Counted from the first letter of the stretch, positions 30,884 to 40,191 are shown. The stretch is 64,000 nt of DNA from Shewanella aquimarina (GCF_023349185.1 NZ_JAKIKY010000005.1:186001-250000), one strand, 5' to 3'. Made by a program: numbers and translations. Notes: generated by a model not told the origin, from the sequence alone.

Positions 30884-32512
30884 TTAGCCTGTGGCCTCCT
30901 GGGGCTCGACGGCGATATCGGCCTCGTGCTGCTTACCGGATTTCAGCTCGCAAATCACATGCTCGACAAAACCGGCACCGGCGGCCTCGTAGAGGTTAAA
31001 GACGCTGTGCACTCCGGATGCCTTGAGTGACTGGGCATCCTCACTGTATTGCACGATCGCGCTGAGCTTACCCTGGTAATCCAGGCGTTTTAGCTGCTCC
31101 ACCGCAAACTGATTTCCCGCGTGGTGGGGCATGGCCAGCAGCACCAGCTCAAGATTTGGCGCCCTGTCCAGCTTCTCCCAGAAGTCGGTATCCGAGGCGT
31201 CGCCTTGTACCACGTTACGCCCCTGCTGTCGGTGAAAGTCCACCAACTCTTGCTTGTGTTCTATCCCCAGGATCTCACCGTCAAACTGGTTGGCAAGCTC
31301 GTCGTAGGCACCGCTACCGATACGTCCCATCCCCAGGATGAGGAAGCGGGGGTTGCCCACGGGGATCTGTCTATCTTCGGGATGCAGCGGGTGTTTCTCC
31401 AGTTTCTGCAGCCGGCTCTGAAATTTCTGATACAGACGGGCCGATGCGGCGTTAAGCGGCGCGGCAAACAGGAAGCTGAGGCTGAGGGCCACGGCCAGGA
31501 TCACCATCCATTGCCCCGGTAGCCAGCCCTTGCTGGTGGCCACGGCTGCGACGATCAGGCCAAACTCGCTGTAGTTGCCCAGGTTGAGCGATGTCATCAG
31601 CGAGGTGCGCGAACGCAGCCTGAAGTGGGTCAGCAGATAGAGGAAGAGCACTATCTTCACCGGTACGATAAGCACCAAGAGGGCCGCCAGACCGATGTCG
31701 CCGAAACTCGGCAGGCCGTTGAGACCAACCGTGAGGAAGAAGGCCACCAGGAACAGTTCTTTGAAGTAGAAGAGCGACTTGGCCAGCTCCGAAGACTTGG
31801 CGTGTCCCGCCAGTAGTATGCCGATGATCAAGGCGCCGAGATCCGGCTTGAGGCCGACCAGCTCGAACAGGCCGGCACCCACGACTAAGGCCATCACCAG
31901 GCCGAAGAGGACCAGGAGTTCACCGTGACCGACTTTATCAAAGGCCTTGTAGATAAGCGGCCTGGCGAAGGGCAGCAGCAGTAGTCCCAGGGCCCAGACA
32001 GAGGGAATGTCCCCCTTGGAGATGGTGAGGAAGGCGACGGCGAAGATATCCTGCATGATCAGAATACCTATGGCGACACGGCCATAGAGGGACTGCATGT
32101 CGCCCTTATCTTCGAGCACCTTAACGGCGAAGATGGTGCTGGAGAAGCTCAGCGCGAAGGCTAGCAGGGTCAGCTGGTTGAAGGCGAGGCCGCTCAGTTG
32201 TTCCAGCCCTAATAGGCCGAGGAGCTTGAGTAGGGGCACCAAGAAGATGATGGAGCCCAGCAGATGCAGGCTGGAGCCGGCCCAGACTTCGGCCTTAAAC
32301 AGGCTGCGAATATCCAGTTTGAGGCCGATGGCGAACAGCAGCAGGGTGACACCCAGCTCGGCCAGCTGCTCAAGCAACGGTAGGCTGCTCTCGTCTATGC
32401 CAAAGAGGAATAACACAAAGCCCGCGACCAGATAACCTATGAGTGGCGGTAGGCCGATACGACTGACAAGCATGCCACAGGCTAAGGTGATGATGAGAAT
32501 GGCGGGTTCCAT
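30884..32512 (-). CDS. CPA2-family cation:proton antiporter with TrkA-N domain
   Basis: This 542-residue protein has an N-terminal membrane domain (about 12 segments, residues 1-370) of the Na/H-exchanger fold and a C-terminal cytosolic Rossmann domain starting RFLILGMGRIGSGAYDELANQF with the NAD-binding GxGxxG. This layout is that of KefB/YbaL-type transporters for potassium or sodium against protons. Which ion it carries cannot be told. It is a single-gene unit on the minus strand. Confidence 0.88.
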   Translation of the reverse strand: MEPAILIITLACGMLVSRIGLPPLIGYLVAGFVLFLFGIDESSLPLLEQLAELGVTLLLFAIGLKLDIRSLFKAEVWAGSSLHLLGSIIFLVPLLKLLGLLGLEQLSGLAFNQLTLLAFALSFSSTIFAVKVLEDKGDMQSLYGRVAIGILIMQDIFAVAFLTISKGDIPSVWALGLLLLPFARPLIYKAFDKVGHGELLVLFGLVMALVVGAGLFELVGLKPDLGALIIGILLAGHAKSSELAKSLFYFKELFLVAFFLTVGLNGLPSFGDIGLAALLVLIVPVKIVLFLYLLTHFRLRSRTSLMTSLNLGNYSEFGLIVAAVATSKGWLPGQWMVILAVALSLSFLFAAPLNAASARLYQKFQSRLQKLEKHPLHPEDRQIPVGNPRFLILGMGRIGSGAYDELANQFDGEILGIEHKQELVDFHRQQGRNVVQGDASDTDFWEKLDRAPNLELVLLAMPHHAGNQFAVEQLKRLDYQGKLSAIVQYSEDAQSLKASGVHSVFNLYEAAGAGFVEHVICELKSGKQHEADIAVEPQEATG

Positions 32513-32612
32513 GTTGCTCCTTGTGTTCCGTGAGGTATACCCCTGATTGTATAGGAATTGGGTTAACTATAAATGAAAACTTTGATGAGCGAGCTATCTT
32601 TTAGCTCTTAAT

Positions 32613-32638
32613 AAAAAACCTCCCGTAGGAGGTTTTTT
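32613..32638 (-). terminator. Terminator of cutA-dsbD
   Basis: AAAAAACCTCC (32613-32623) pairs with GGAGGTTTTTT (32628-32638) around CGTA. The T/A tracts on both sides make it bidirectional. It lies just after the dsbD stop. Confidence 0.88.
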
Positions 32639-32654
32639 ATTAGTCGGTTCGGGA

Positions 32655-34463
32655 TTACTTGGCTAGCAAGTGATCCAGATGGGCGGCGAAGGCCTCAGGC
32701 TTCATGAAGCCAGTGACTCTCAGGTCGTCGCGGATCTCGCCATTGGCATCGAACATCAAGAGTGTGGGCAAGCCCAGTACGTCGTAGTGTTCCAGCAGCT
32801 CTATGTCTAGGGTGTCGTTTCGGGTCACATCGGCCTGGAGGAACACCATCTGCGACAGACGAGACTGCACGGCCGGATCGACGAAGGTGATCTTCTCAAA
32901 CTCCTTACAGGCGACACACCAGTCGGCGTAGAGATCCAGCATCACAGGCTTACCCTGGGCACTGGCGGCGGCCACCTCGGCCTGCAGATCTTCCAGGCTC
33001 TTGATGGTCTTATGGCTCACCTTGTGGCTTACCGCACCGGTTTGGGTCTCATAGCCCAGGCTGTTCATGACAGCCTGGAAGCCATAGGAGAAGCTAGCCA
33101 GCAGGGTAAGTAACAGTAGTACGGAGCGCACCGTCTGCTTCCAGTTAAATTCGGTGAGCTTGTTCTGATGCATCAGGTAGGCGGTCAGGCTGATACCCCA
33201 CAACGCCCAGAGGAGGTCAGATACTAGACCTGTCCAGATACGGCCTATCATCAGGATAGAGACGGCGATCAGCAGGAAGCCGAACACAGTCTTGATCACA
33301 TCCATCCAGGCGCCGGCACGTGGCAGCAGTTTACCGCCCGACGAGCCTATGATGAGCAGCGGTAGCCCCATGCCCATGCTGAGCACATAGAGTGCCAGGA
33401 AGCCTTGCAGCAGATCGCCGGTTTGTGCCACATAGACCAGCGCGCCCGACAGCGGCGCCGTGGTGCAGGGAGATGCCACCAGACCCGAGATGATCCCCAT
33501 GACAAACACACCGGCGACGTTGCCGCCTTTCTGGTTGTTAGAGAAACGGTTCATCTTCTCCTGCCAGCTCGATGGCAGCTTGAGATCGTACAGGCCGAAC
33601 ATGGAGAGGCTGAGCACGAAGAAGAGGATCGCTAGCACCACCAATACTGCCGGGTGTTGCAGCGCGGCCTGATACTTCATGCCCGCCGAGGCGACGATGA
33701 GCCCCAACAGCGAGTAGGTGATCGCCATCCCCTGTACATAGACCATGGAGAGACTAAACGCCTTACCGGTTGAGAGCTTCTCACCCTGGCCCACTATGAT
33801 GCCAGATAGGATGGGGTACATGGGGAAGACGCAGGGGGTAAGCGCCAGGCCGATACCCAGGCCGAAGAAGATCACCAGGGTCCACAGCAGGTTGTCGCCC
33901 GAGAGCATCTGGCTCAGAGAGTCCTGCTGAGTAATGGGCGCCTGCTGGTCGGCGGTTTCACTGGCCGCTGAAGCCTCTTTCAAAACCTCGGGGAGTAGGC
34001 CTGCGTTGGCGCTCACCTGAGTGAGGGGCGCGCTGCGCGTGGTGGGCGGGAAGCAGAGTTTACCCTCGGCGCAACCCATGAAGGTCACCTCGATGCTGGA
34101 ATCCTTGCCGGCCTCCTTGAGTGCCACAGGGATCTCGACATAGGAGTAGTAGACCTGCTGCTCGCCGAAATACTCGTCGCTATGGGCCTTGCCCTTGGGC
34201 AGTTGGATCTCACCCAAGGTGGCGCCGTCGGCGGCGAACTTGAGTTTGTCGCGATACAGGTAGTAGCCGTCGGCGATCACATAGCTGATCTTGACCAGAT
34301 TGCCCTCTTGCTGGGCATCGAAGACGAAGGCCTGATCCACAGGCATCAGCTGAGGTTCGTCTTTCAGAAAATCAAACTTACTCTTGCTGAACAGGCTTTC
34401 ACTTTGCGCCCCGGGGGCGATCAACAGCAGAGTCGAGAGGAAGAGGAACAGTATTTTCTTCAT
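32655..34463 (-). CDS. dsbD: Thiol:disulfide interchange protein DsbD
   Basis: DsbD passes electrons from cytoplasmic thioredoxin through the inner membrane to DsbC and other periplasmic partners. The 602-residue product has a signal peptide (MKKILFLFLSTLLLIAPGAQS), the periplasmic alpha domain with the Cys pair in MGCAEGKLCFPP, an eight-helix core with LTPCVFPMYP and ASPCTTAPLSG, and a C-terminal thioredoxin domain with YADWCVACKEFE. The start is set where the signal peptide begins. Its ATG overlaps the cutA stop by four bases. Confidence 0.95.
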   Translation of the reverse strand: MKKILFLFLSTLLLIAPGAQSESLFSKSKFDFLKDEPQLMPVDQAFVFDAQQEGNLVKISYVIADGYYLYRDKLKFAADGATLGEIQLPKGKAHSDEYFGEQQVYYSYVEIPVALKEAGKDSSIEVTFMGCAEGKLCFPPTTRSAPLTQVSANAGLLPEVLKEASAASETADQQAPITQQDSLSQMLSGDNLLWTLVIFFGLGIGLALTPCVFPMYPILSGIIVGQGEKLSTGKAFSLSMVYVQGMAITYSLLGLIVASAGMKYQAALQHPAVLVVLAILFFVLSLSMFGLYDLKLPSSWQEKMNRFSNNQKGGNVAGVFVMGIISGLVASPCTTAPLSGALVYVAQTGDLLQGFLALYVLSMGMGLPLLIIGSSGGKLLPRAGAWMDVIKTVFGFLLIAVSILMIGRIWTGLVSDLLWALWGISLTAYLMHQNKLTEFNWKQTVRSVLLLLTLLASFSYGFQAVMNSLGYETQTGAVSHKVSHKTIKSLEDLQAEVAAASAQGKPVMLDLYADWCVACKEFEKITFVDPAVQSRLSQMVFLQADVTRNDTLDIELLEHYDVLGLPTLLMFDANGEIRDDLRVTGFMKPEAFAAHLDHLLAK

Positions 34464-34783
34464 GATAGTGAGGTTTCTTTTATCCATGCTAAATAAGCCG
34501 CCGAACCTGTGTGGATCTCTGTGGCGATCAGCTCGGGAACTTGGTAGGGGTGCAGCGACAAGAGGGTCTGCTCCAGCTTGTCGTAATGACGGGCGAGACA
34601 TTTTATCTGCAGGCACACCTCTGTCTCCTGACACACTTCACCCTCCCAGGTGTAGAGTGAGGTGACGGGGGCGGAGATCTGAATACAGGCCGCCAGCTTG
34701 GCTTCCACTAAGGCGCGGGCCAGGGTGCTGGCCGTCTCATTGTCCGGGCAGCTGGTGGTGACGAGTAGACATTTTTCCTGCAT
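34460..34783 (-). CDS. cutA: Divalent-cation tolerance protein CutA
   Basis: This 107-residue trimer-forming protein has the CutA1 motifs LVTTSCPDNETASTLARALV, SLYTWEGEV and HPYQVPELIATEI. CutA is linked with copper tolerance in E. coli, though its biochemical role is unsettled. It is translationally coupled to dsbD (ATGA overlap), the same pairing as in E. coli. Confidence 0.95.
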   Translation of the reverse strand: MQEKCLLVTTSCPDNETASTLARALVEAKLAACIQISAPVTSLYTWEGEVCQETEVCLQIKCLARHYDKLEQTLLSLHPYQVPELIATEIHTGSAAYLAWIKETSLS

Positions 34784-34865
34784 CTGTTGCTATTACCCTG
34801 TATGGTCATTAATTGGGTGTTAAGGTAACCGGGTTATACTGGCTCTCGAGGGTATCGTGAGCGCC

Positions 34866-35131
34866 AGGGTCTGTTTATCTTTCAGGTTTAATTTTTGTTC
34901 AATCTAAACGCGTTTTGCTCAAGGCGCGTGCTGTGTCGCATAGTTATTCTATGTAAAAAGCACGCAACACAGGGCAAGGCGCGTTTAAATGAACCCTTCG
35001 GGCAGCTTTTGTAGGCTATTTCTACGGCGTTATCTCCTGTTCATGTAGATTAACTACACTACACAGGCTCTGCCTTGTATAAATCCCCTACAAAATGCTG
35101 CAAAAACAAACAGGAAAGGTCAACAGACCCT
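34866..35131. mobile_element. Palindromic MITE-like element between cutA and fxsA
   Basis: The left end AGGGTCTGTTTATCTTTCAG and the reverse complement of the right end, AGGGTCTGTTGACCTTTCC, match over about 20 bases with three differences. The left part also holds an internal inverted pair: GCGTGCTGTGT (about 34928-34938) faces the GCAACACA region 30 bases on, and AACGCG/CGCGTTT flank it. The 266-bp unit has no open frame. No target-site duplication is obvious. Confidence 0.65.
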
Positions 35132-35308
35132 AGCTACTTTACGTGTTTTGTCGGCGACTTGCATTAAGCTATTGCTAAAATAGTGAGCTTATCCCAAGTT
35201 TGTCACTTGGATAAATTCGCTAAAAAAGCCGTCCGACTTGAAAGTAGACCCGTTCGCCCCCATTTAGTTTTCAATGCATTAGAAATTTCGTCAGTTTGTG
35301 AGGTCAGC
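35132..35308. other. Intergenic region upstream of fxsA
   Basis: This stretch probably contains the fxsA promoter. A longer in-frame opening (from 35183) exists but lacks a ribosome binding site and family similarity. Confidence 0.4.
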
Positions 35309-35902
35309 GTGTTTTTCATCCTATTGATTATCTTTGTTCTCATTCCCGTTATTGAGCTCAATGTGCTGATCCGCGTTGGCGAAACCTTAGGCAGCTGGAC
35401 TACCGTGGGTCTGGTGATCTTCACCGCTGTGGTGGGGGTCTCTCTGGTGCGCAGCCAGGGGATACATACCCTGATGCAGGTGCAGCAGAAGCTGGCGCGC
35501 GGCGAGGCGCCCGGTCAGGAGATCGTCGAGGGGATGATGCTGGCCATGGCCGGTCTATTGCTGCTGATCCCGGGTTTCGTGACCGACTTTATCGGTTTAT
35601 TGCTATTAACCCCGCTCACGCGCGCCCCTATCGCCGCATTCCTCTATAAGCGGATGCAGGTCAAGGTGAGTCAACAGGGAGGTTTTCACGGCCAGTTTGG
35701 GCAGGGGCCATTTGGGTCAAATGGTTCGGCCGGTGGCCGCTCACCCTTCGACCGCTCACCCTTCGATGAGCAGGGCAACACCTTCGATGGCGACTATGAG
35801 CGCAAGCCGGATCCTTCCGACAAGCTGGACGAAGAGCGTCAGCTGGGCGACAAGCCAGAGGATGATAAGGCGAGCGACGAGGACAAGCGCGAGCCGAAGT
35901 AA
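35309..35902 (+). CDS. fxsA: FxsA family membrane protein
   Basis: FxsA is an inner-membrane protein whose overproduction relieves phage exclusion by the F plasmid in E. coli. The 197-residue product starts at a GTG preceded by GTGAGG and has VFFILLIIFVLIPVIELNVLIRVGETLG, the hallmark first helix, then further membrane segments (about residues 30-50 and 80-110, including LLLIPGFVTDFIGLLLL). A long polar tail follows with a duplicated RSPFDRSPFDE. Its position near cutA-dsbD matches E. coli synteny. Confidence 0.88.
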   Translation: MFFILLIIFVLIPVIELNVLIRVGETLGSWTTVGLVIFTAVVGVSLVRSQGIHTLMQVQQKLARGEAPGQEIVEGMMLAMAGLLLLIPGFVTDFIGLLLLTPLTRAPIAAFLYKRMQVKVSQQGGFHGQFGQGPFGSNGSAGGRSPFDRSPFDEQGNTFDGDYERKPDPSDKLDEERQLGDKPEDDKASDEDKREPK

Positions 35903-35920
35903 ATCGGCTTAGCCATTAGG

Positions 35921-35960
35921 CTTACAGTTGAGCCATTACTCTTCCAGTTGGGCCATCACT
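35921..35960. repeat. 20-bp tandem duplication across the kinase stop codon
   Basis: 35921-35940 and 35941-35960 are direct copies with 17 of 20 bases equal. The stop codon of the kinase gene (35936-35938, minus strand) is in the first copy. A degraded third copy may lie at 35905-35920. Confidence 0.7.
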
Positions 35961-37771
35961 TCCTTGGGATTTCTGGGGTAGAAGTGGTCCGCCTTCCTGT
36001 CGATATGTTGAAAGCGACGGGTATTTTTATAGGGAAGTTTCATGAAGCCCGAAACGCCTTTCCCCTGAATCTTATCCACATGGCTGAGGATCCTGTCGAG
36101 GCTTGCCCTGAAGGCGGCCTGTTTGCGGGGATTTAACAGTCTAAGATAGCTATGAATCTTCATATGGTTAGGTAGCACCTCGAAGATGATGCAGCCCGTG
36201 TGGTGGATCTGGTTGATCCAGCCCAGCTCGGTCATGATCTCCTTGGGCAGCTCCAGGTTTTCATCCGGGTCGCGACCATCCTCGAAGTAGGAGTGCAGTC
36301 TGGACTTATCTTCCAGCGAGGGCACATCGCCCACCTCGAAGGGCAGCTGCTGGTCTGGACTCGGCCTGAAGGGCTGACTGGTGTCGTCGCGCTCAAGGTG
36401 CAGTGTGTCGCGGGCGTTGAAGAAGCAGGCCTTAAACACCCCGATGCGGCGAATGCCCCGTGCCAGGGTCACCATGTTGTTCACTGCCAAGATGAGCGCC
36501 GCCTTCTCCTCGGCGTTATAGGTGGCCAGGTTGGAGTCGATAAACACCCCGGACTCCTGCCAGTGGATCGCCAGGCCGCCCACAAGAGAGTATTGTCCCA
36601 CCCGGCTGACCGCGGCGATAAAGCCCTTCTCGGTATCTCCCATGCCTGCCATGAAGTTGCGGTAGTACTTCTCCAGCTGGAGATCGTCCATCTTCTCTAT
36701 CGGCTCATCCTCGTTGTGTTCTCTCAGGAAGGATTTACGTGAGCTGTAGGTGACCGTCTCCACATCTTTGGCCTGCTTGAGCGTCCATACCGGGATCTCG
36801 GGTTGCAGCGGCGCCGCGGGCAGATCCGGCAGGTGCAGACGGTGGCTGTGGGCCATGCTCCTGAGGAAATAGTCTCCGGCGCGGTTGCGGGTGACTGGAT
36901 CGTCGCTGAGCATGCCGTCTAAGGTGCGGGCCAACTCTATGGGCAGGCCTATGCTGCTGGCGGGGATCACCTTGCTGCCGAAACGGCTAGCCTGACCCGA
37001 GGCCAGGGCGTAGAGGGTGGCGGCCACCCCTTGTTCGTCAAACCTGGGGCTGGAGAGGGCGCCGTTGAGCTGCTCCTCGCCGATGAAGTAGACATCCCCC
37101 ATGCGGGCATTGGTGTGCTGCTGATCGCTGGAGAGCAGATCCATCACATTGCCATTGACCGGGTTCCCCTCGCCATCGCGCTGGGCAAATACCGCCGAGC
37201 CCCAGTCGATGAGCGACAGATGATCCCGCTCCATGTCGTACACCAGGTTAGAGGGCTTGATGTCGCCATGTACCAGGGGGCGGCCGTTGTGCAGATAGTT
37301 GAGGATCTGCGCCAACTGGCGGGCGATGCTGACTATGATACGTACCGGCAGGGCGCCATGCCTGAGGCAGAGCTTGTCGAGATCTTCCCCTGGTGCCCTG
37401 GCCATCACCAGGATCCCCTGCTTACCCACATGCTCAAACTTGATCACAGGTGGCACATTGGGGTGGATCACCTGAGACAGCATATAGGCCTCCTCCTCCA
37501 GCCTGTCTTGGATCTGCTGGGGCAGGGTGATGCGGGAAAACTTGAACACATGGGCCTTGCCATGACGATTGATGCCGGCGAAGACGAAGCCGTAGGCCCC
37601 CTTGCCCACCAGTTCTATGTCTGAGTAGCCTAGCTTGCTGAGCTGCTGTTTACAGAGTCTTATCCAGGCCCTGTGTTTGCGGGCATCATCGGCCTTGAGC
37701 AGGTAGATAGACTGCTCTTCGGAGATGTAAAAGTGTTGCAGTTCTGGGCTGGGGGCTTGGTTGTCGGGCAT
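35936..37771 (-). CDS. Eukaryotic-type serine/threonine protein kinase
   Basis: The 611-residue cytoplasmic protein has a kinase domain (about residues 50-310): Gly-rich loop LVGKGAYGFVFAG, ATP-binding Lys77 in HVFKFSR, catalytic loop VHGDIKPSNL (Asp170, with HGD for HRD) and metal-binding LIDWGSAV (Asp189, DWG for DFG). These variations are tolerated in many bacterial kinases, so activity is likely. The C-terminal half (about 330-600) is unfamiliar, with no membrane segment or PASTA repeats. No phosphatase gene is adjacent. The start is the ATG at 37771; a GTG 12 bases upstream is the alternative. Confidence 0.85.
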   Translation of the reverse strand: MPDNQAPSPELQHFYISEEQSIYLLKADDARKHRAWIRLCKQQLSKLGYSDIELVGKGAYGFVFAGINRHGKAHVFKFSRITLPQQIQDRLEEEAYMLSQVIHPNVPPVIKFEHVGKQGILVMARAPGEDLDKLCLRHGALPVRIIVSIARQLAQILNYLHNGRPLVHGDIKPSNLVYDMERDHLSLIDWGSAVFAQRDGEGNPVNGNVMDLLSSDQQHTNARMGDVYFIGEEQLNGALSSPRFDEQGVAATLYALASGQASRFGSKVIPASSIGLPIELARTLDGMLSDDPVTRNRAGDYFLRSMAHSHRLHLPDLPAAPLQPEIPVWTLKQAKDVETVTYSSRKSFLREHNEDEPIEKMDDLQLEKYYRNFMAGMGDTEKGFIAAVSRVGQYSLVGGLAIHWQESGVFIDSNLATYNAEEKAALILAVNNMVTLARGIRRIGVFKACFFNARDTLHLERDDTSQPFRPSPDQQLPFEVGDVPSLEDKSRLHSYFEDGRDPDENLELPKEIMTELGWINQIHHTGCIIFEVLPNHMKIHSYLRLLNPRKQAAFRASLDRILSHVDKIQGKGVSGFMKLPYKNTRRFQHIDRKADHFYPRNPKEVMAQLEE

Positions 37772-37881
37772 GGGGCACTTCACTGAATATCGATATGTTT
37801 TTATAGCAAGAAGCGACCGTAAGGCACAATAGCTAGATTTTTCAGCAGTGCGATACCTAACCGATATTTTCGGATGAGATG

Positions 37882-37895
37882 TTGACCTACATCAA
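37882..37895 (+). promoter_or_regulatory. FNR/EtrA-like site
   Basis: TTGAC-CTAC-ATCAA differs from the FNR consensus TTGAT-N4-ATCAA by one base. It lies about 90 bases upstream of the Cys-rich protein gene, which suggests regulation by oxygen through the FNR homologue (EtrA in Shewanella). Confidence 0.55.
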
Positions 37896-37982
37896 ATCTG
37901 TTACATACACATACAGGTAACCTGAAGCTAATATAAAACTAAGCTTCATTTTTGAGCGACATTGAAGAGTGAGGAGGGCGAA

Positions 37983-38327
37983 ATGACGGAACTAAACAAA
38001 GCCCTGTTGATAGAGTTATTAGAATACCCGAGGAAGCGCATCGTACAGTCGATGGAGCTAAAATTTTGTCCTCACGCGGGTTTTTTCAATAGTACAGATC
38101 CCCAGTGTATCCATTGCCATCAAGGCATGGAGTGCGTCTGGATGAATCATAACGACGAGCTGGTGGCCGTCGAGCGTAAATCGGTGGCAGAGCTGAAACA
38201 ACAACTGCTGATCGCCGTCGACTTTATCGACTCCAGTCTCACCCCCCATCACCTATCGCGCCGTAACTGCGAATGTGAAAACTGTGTCTGGTTAAGGCGG
38301 GTTCAGAAGGTTCTGGATATCCAATAA
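37983..38327 (+). CDS. Hypothetical Cys-rich cytoplasmic protein
   Basis: I do not recognise this 114-residue protein. It has seven cysteines: one in KFCPHAGFF, a CIHC pair with a further Cys in GMECVW, and the cluster NCECENCVW near the end. These look like two possible metal-binding groups. It has no signal peptide or membrane segment. The start is the ATG at 37983, with GAGGAGGGCG directly upstream. An FNR-like site lies before it. A role as a regulator or iron/zinc-binding accessory protein in low oxygen is possible but unsupported beyond this. Confidence 0.65.
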   Translation: MTELNKALLIELLEYPRKRIVQSMELKFCPHAGFFNSTDPQCIHCHQGMECVWMNHNDELVAVERKSVAELKQQLLIAVDFIDSSLTPHHLSRRNCECENCVWLRRVQKVLDIQ

Positions 38328-38340
38328 CGACCAAGAGAAA

Positions 38341-38365
38341 AGCTTGCCGATATATTCGGTAAGCT
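38341..38365 (+). terminator. Stem-loop between the Cys-rich protein gene and tpm
   Basis: AGCTTGCCGA (38341-38350) and TCGGTAAGCT (38356-38365) pair with one mismatch around TATAT. There is no T-run, so termination would be weak. Confidence 0.4.
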
Positions 38366-38432
38366 GGCATCTTAGGCGGCGACAGATTAGAGTAGCCTGC
38401 ATAATGAAACACTTGCTTATGTGGAGCTACCG

Positions 38433-39089
38433 ATGCAACCCAGTTTTTGGCATGACAAATGGGCCTCTCAGCAGATAGGTTTTCATCTCGATGAGGTCAA
38501 CTCCCTACTTATCGACTATTGGCCGCAGCTCAAGTTGGCTGCCGGTAGTCAGGTCTTTGTTCCCCTATGCGGTAAGACGCTAGATATCTGTTACCTGGCC
38601 GAGCAGGGGCTAGAGGTGATCGGCTGCGAGCTCAATCAGAGTGCGGTCGAGCAGTTTTTTAGTGATAATGAGTTGCCCGTCGAGTGTCAGACGCAAGGCG
38701 AGCATGAGTGTTATCGTACCGAGCAGGTGAGCATCTACCAGGGAGATCTGTTTAGGCTGCCGAAAGAGCCTCTCGAGGCGGTGAGCGGATTTTATGACAG
38801 GGCGGCGCTGATCGCCTGGCCTCCCGAGATGCGCCAGCAATATGTGGAGCGTCTGGCAGAGTTATTGCCCCCTAAGAGCATAGGCTTGCTTATCACCCTA
38901 GATTATCCCCAGGAGGCCCTCAATGGCCCGCCGTTTGCAGTATCCGATGCCTGGATCCAGGCGCATATGAGCCCCTATTTCGAGGTCGAGTGTTTGAGCA
39001 CCCAGGATGTGCTGGCACAGAACCCAAGGTTTGTGAAGAAGCAGGTGCCTTGGTTGACCGAGTCCGTCTATCGTCTGGTGAGGCGTTAG
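38433..39089 (+). CDS. tpm: Thiopurine S-methyltransferase
   Basis: Bacterial TPMT transfers a methyl group from SAM to thiopurines and in some species to selenium or tellurium oxyanions. The 218-residue product starts [18 protein letters not shown], has the SAM motif [26 protein letters not shown], and [16 protein letters not shown] in the middle. The start is the ATG at 38433 with TGGAG upstream; a GTG 12 bases earlier is less likely. The physiological substrate here is unknown. Confidence 0.93.
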   Translation: MQPSFWHDKWASQQIGFHLDEVNSLLIDYWPQLKLAAGSQVFVPLCGKTLDICYLAEQGLEVIGCELNQSAVEQFFSDNELPVECQTQGEHECYRTEQVSIYQGDLFRLPKEPLEAVSGFYDRAALIAWPPEMRQQYVERLAELLPPKSIGLLITLDYPQEALNGPPFAVSDAWIQAHMSPYFEVECLSTQDVLAQNPRFVKKQVPWLTESVYRLVRR

Positions 39090-39122
39090 GCTAAAGCGTT
39101 TAAATCGCGCGCGCGAGATAAC

Positions 39123-39150
39123 AAAAAGGCGACCTATGGTCGCCTTTTTT
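39123..39150. terminator. Bidirectional terminator between tpm and a porin gene
   Basis: AAAAAGGCGACC (39123-39134) pairs with GGTCGCCTTTTT (39138-39149) around TAT. A/T tracts on both sides serve the convergent genes. Confidence 0.9.
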
Positions 39151-39174
39151 CGTCAGAGCCTGAGGCTCATCGAA

Positions 39175-40191
39175 TTAGAAGTTGTAACGAACACCAACGG
39201 TGAATACGTTGTCATCTTCCATGTCAGTCTTGATGCCGGCAGCTTTGAAGTCACCGTCGTACATAGCGTAGTGGCCGTAAACCATAGTTGATTTAGCTAC
39301 CTTGTAGTCCGCACCAACAACGATAGAAGTGATGTTTACATCAGTAGTATCAGCAGTTTGGATGCCAGAACGCTTAGCGTATACACCTAGACCAGCTTCG
39401 TCTTTACCGTATTCGGCTTTCAGGTTAACGCCGTTCAGGTTGTAGGCAACGTTTACGAAGTAAGAGTTACCTTCAAGGTTTGGCATAGCAACGCTTTCAG
39501 AGTTTTGGAATAGACCGCCAACCTTGAAGTCGCCTAGCTTAACTTGAGCCACACCACGGTATGCGTCGATACCAGAGATGCCTTTGTTGTATGCACCAGC
39601 TACATAGTAGTTTTGTGCCTTGAACTTCTTGTCACCCAGAGTCGCGCTAACTGCGTACTGGCTGTCATCAGAAGCTTGGTTATCTTCCATCAGGTAAGTT
39701 GCATTGATGGTTAATAGGTCAGCAATCTTTGGAGAGTAGTACCAGATACCGTCTGCGCTACGAGTCTGTGCGCCTACTAGACGGTCGATATCGGCGTTTG
39801 AGTTACCGAATAGGTCGATGCCACCTTCAGATTGCTTGAATACAGTGTCGTTACGGCCAACAAGGATAGTACCTGCGGCGCTCTTAAGACCTAGGTAAGT
39901 GTTACGAGCCTTGAATACGTCACTGTTTGTTGAAGTGTTTTCAACTTGGAATTCCATTTGGTAGATCACTTCGATACCGTCAGCGATCTTTTCTGTACCC
40001 TTCACACCTAGGTGAGAGAAGTTGTTCTCAAGTACAGTACCTTCTTTAGCTTCACGAGTAGTTAGACCTGTGTCAGAGTTAGTCACAGTAAGGTCTAAAC
40101 GACCGTAGAAGTTAGGGCCATCGGCTAGCGCGCCGAATGAGGTCAGTGCAATAACAGATGCGACTGATGCAGAGATTAGAGATTTTTTCAT
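39175..40191 (-). CDS. Outer-membrane porin (OmpC/Porin_4 type)
   Basis: This general diffusion porin has 338 residues from the ATG at 40191: signal peptide MKKSLISASVASVIALTSFGALA, then DGPNFYGRLDLTVTNSDTG and the alternating strands of a 16-strand barrel, ending TVGVRYNF with the terminal Phe needed for outer-membrane insertion. GGGAGC precedes this ATG. Codon use is that of a highly expressed gene. A paralogue lies at 47313-48371, and both have the FGNSNADIDRLVG / FGNTNSDIDLLA segment. A Crp-like site lies upstream. Confidence 0.93.
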   Translation of the reverse strand: MKKSLISASVASVIALTSFGALADGPNFYGRLDLTVTNSDTGLTTREAKEGTVLENNFSHLGVKGTEKIADGIEVIYQMEFQVENTSTNSDVFKARNTYLGLKSAAGTILVGRNDTVFKQSEGGIDLFGNSNADIDRLVGAQTRSADGIWYYSPKIADLLTINATYLMEDNQASDDSQYAVSATLGDKKFKAQNYYVAGAYNKGISGIDAYRGVAQVKLGDFKVGGLFQNSESVAMPNLEGNSYFVNVAYNLNGVNLKAEYGKDEAGLGVYAKRSGIQTADTTDVNITSIVVGADYKVAKSTMVYGHYAMYDGDFKAAGIKTDMEDDNVFTVGVRYNF

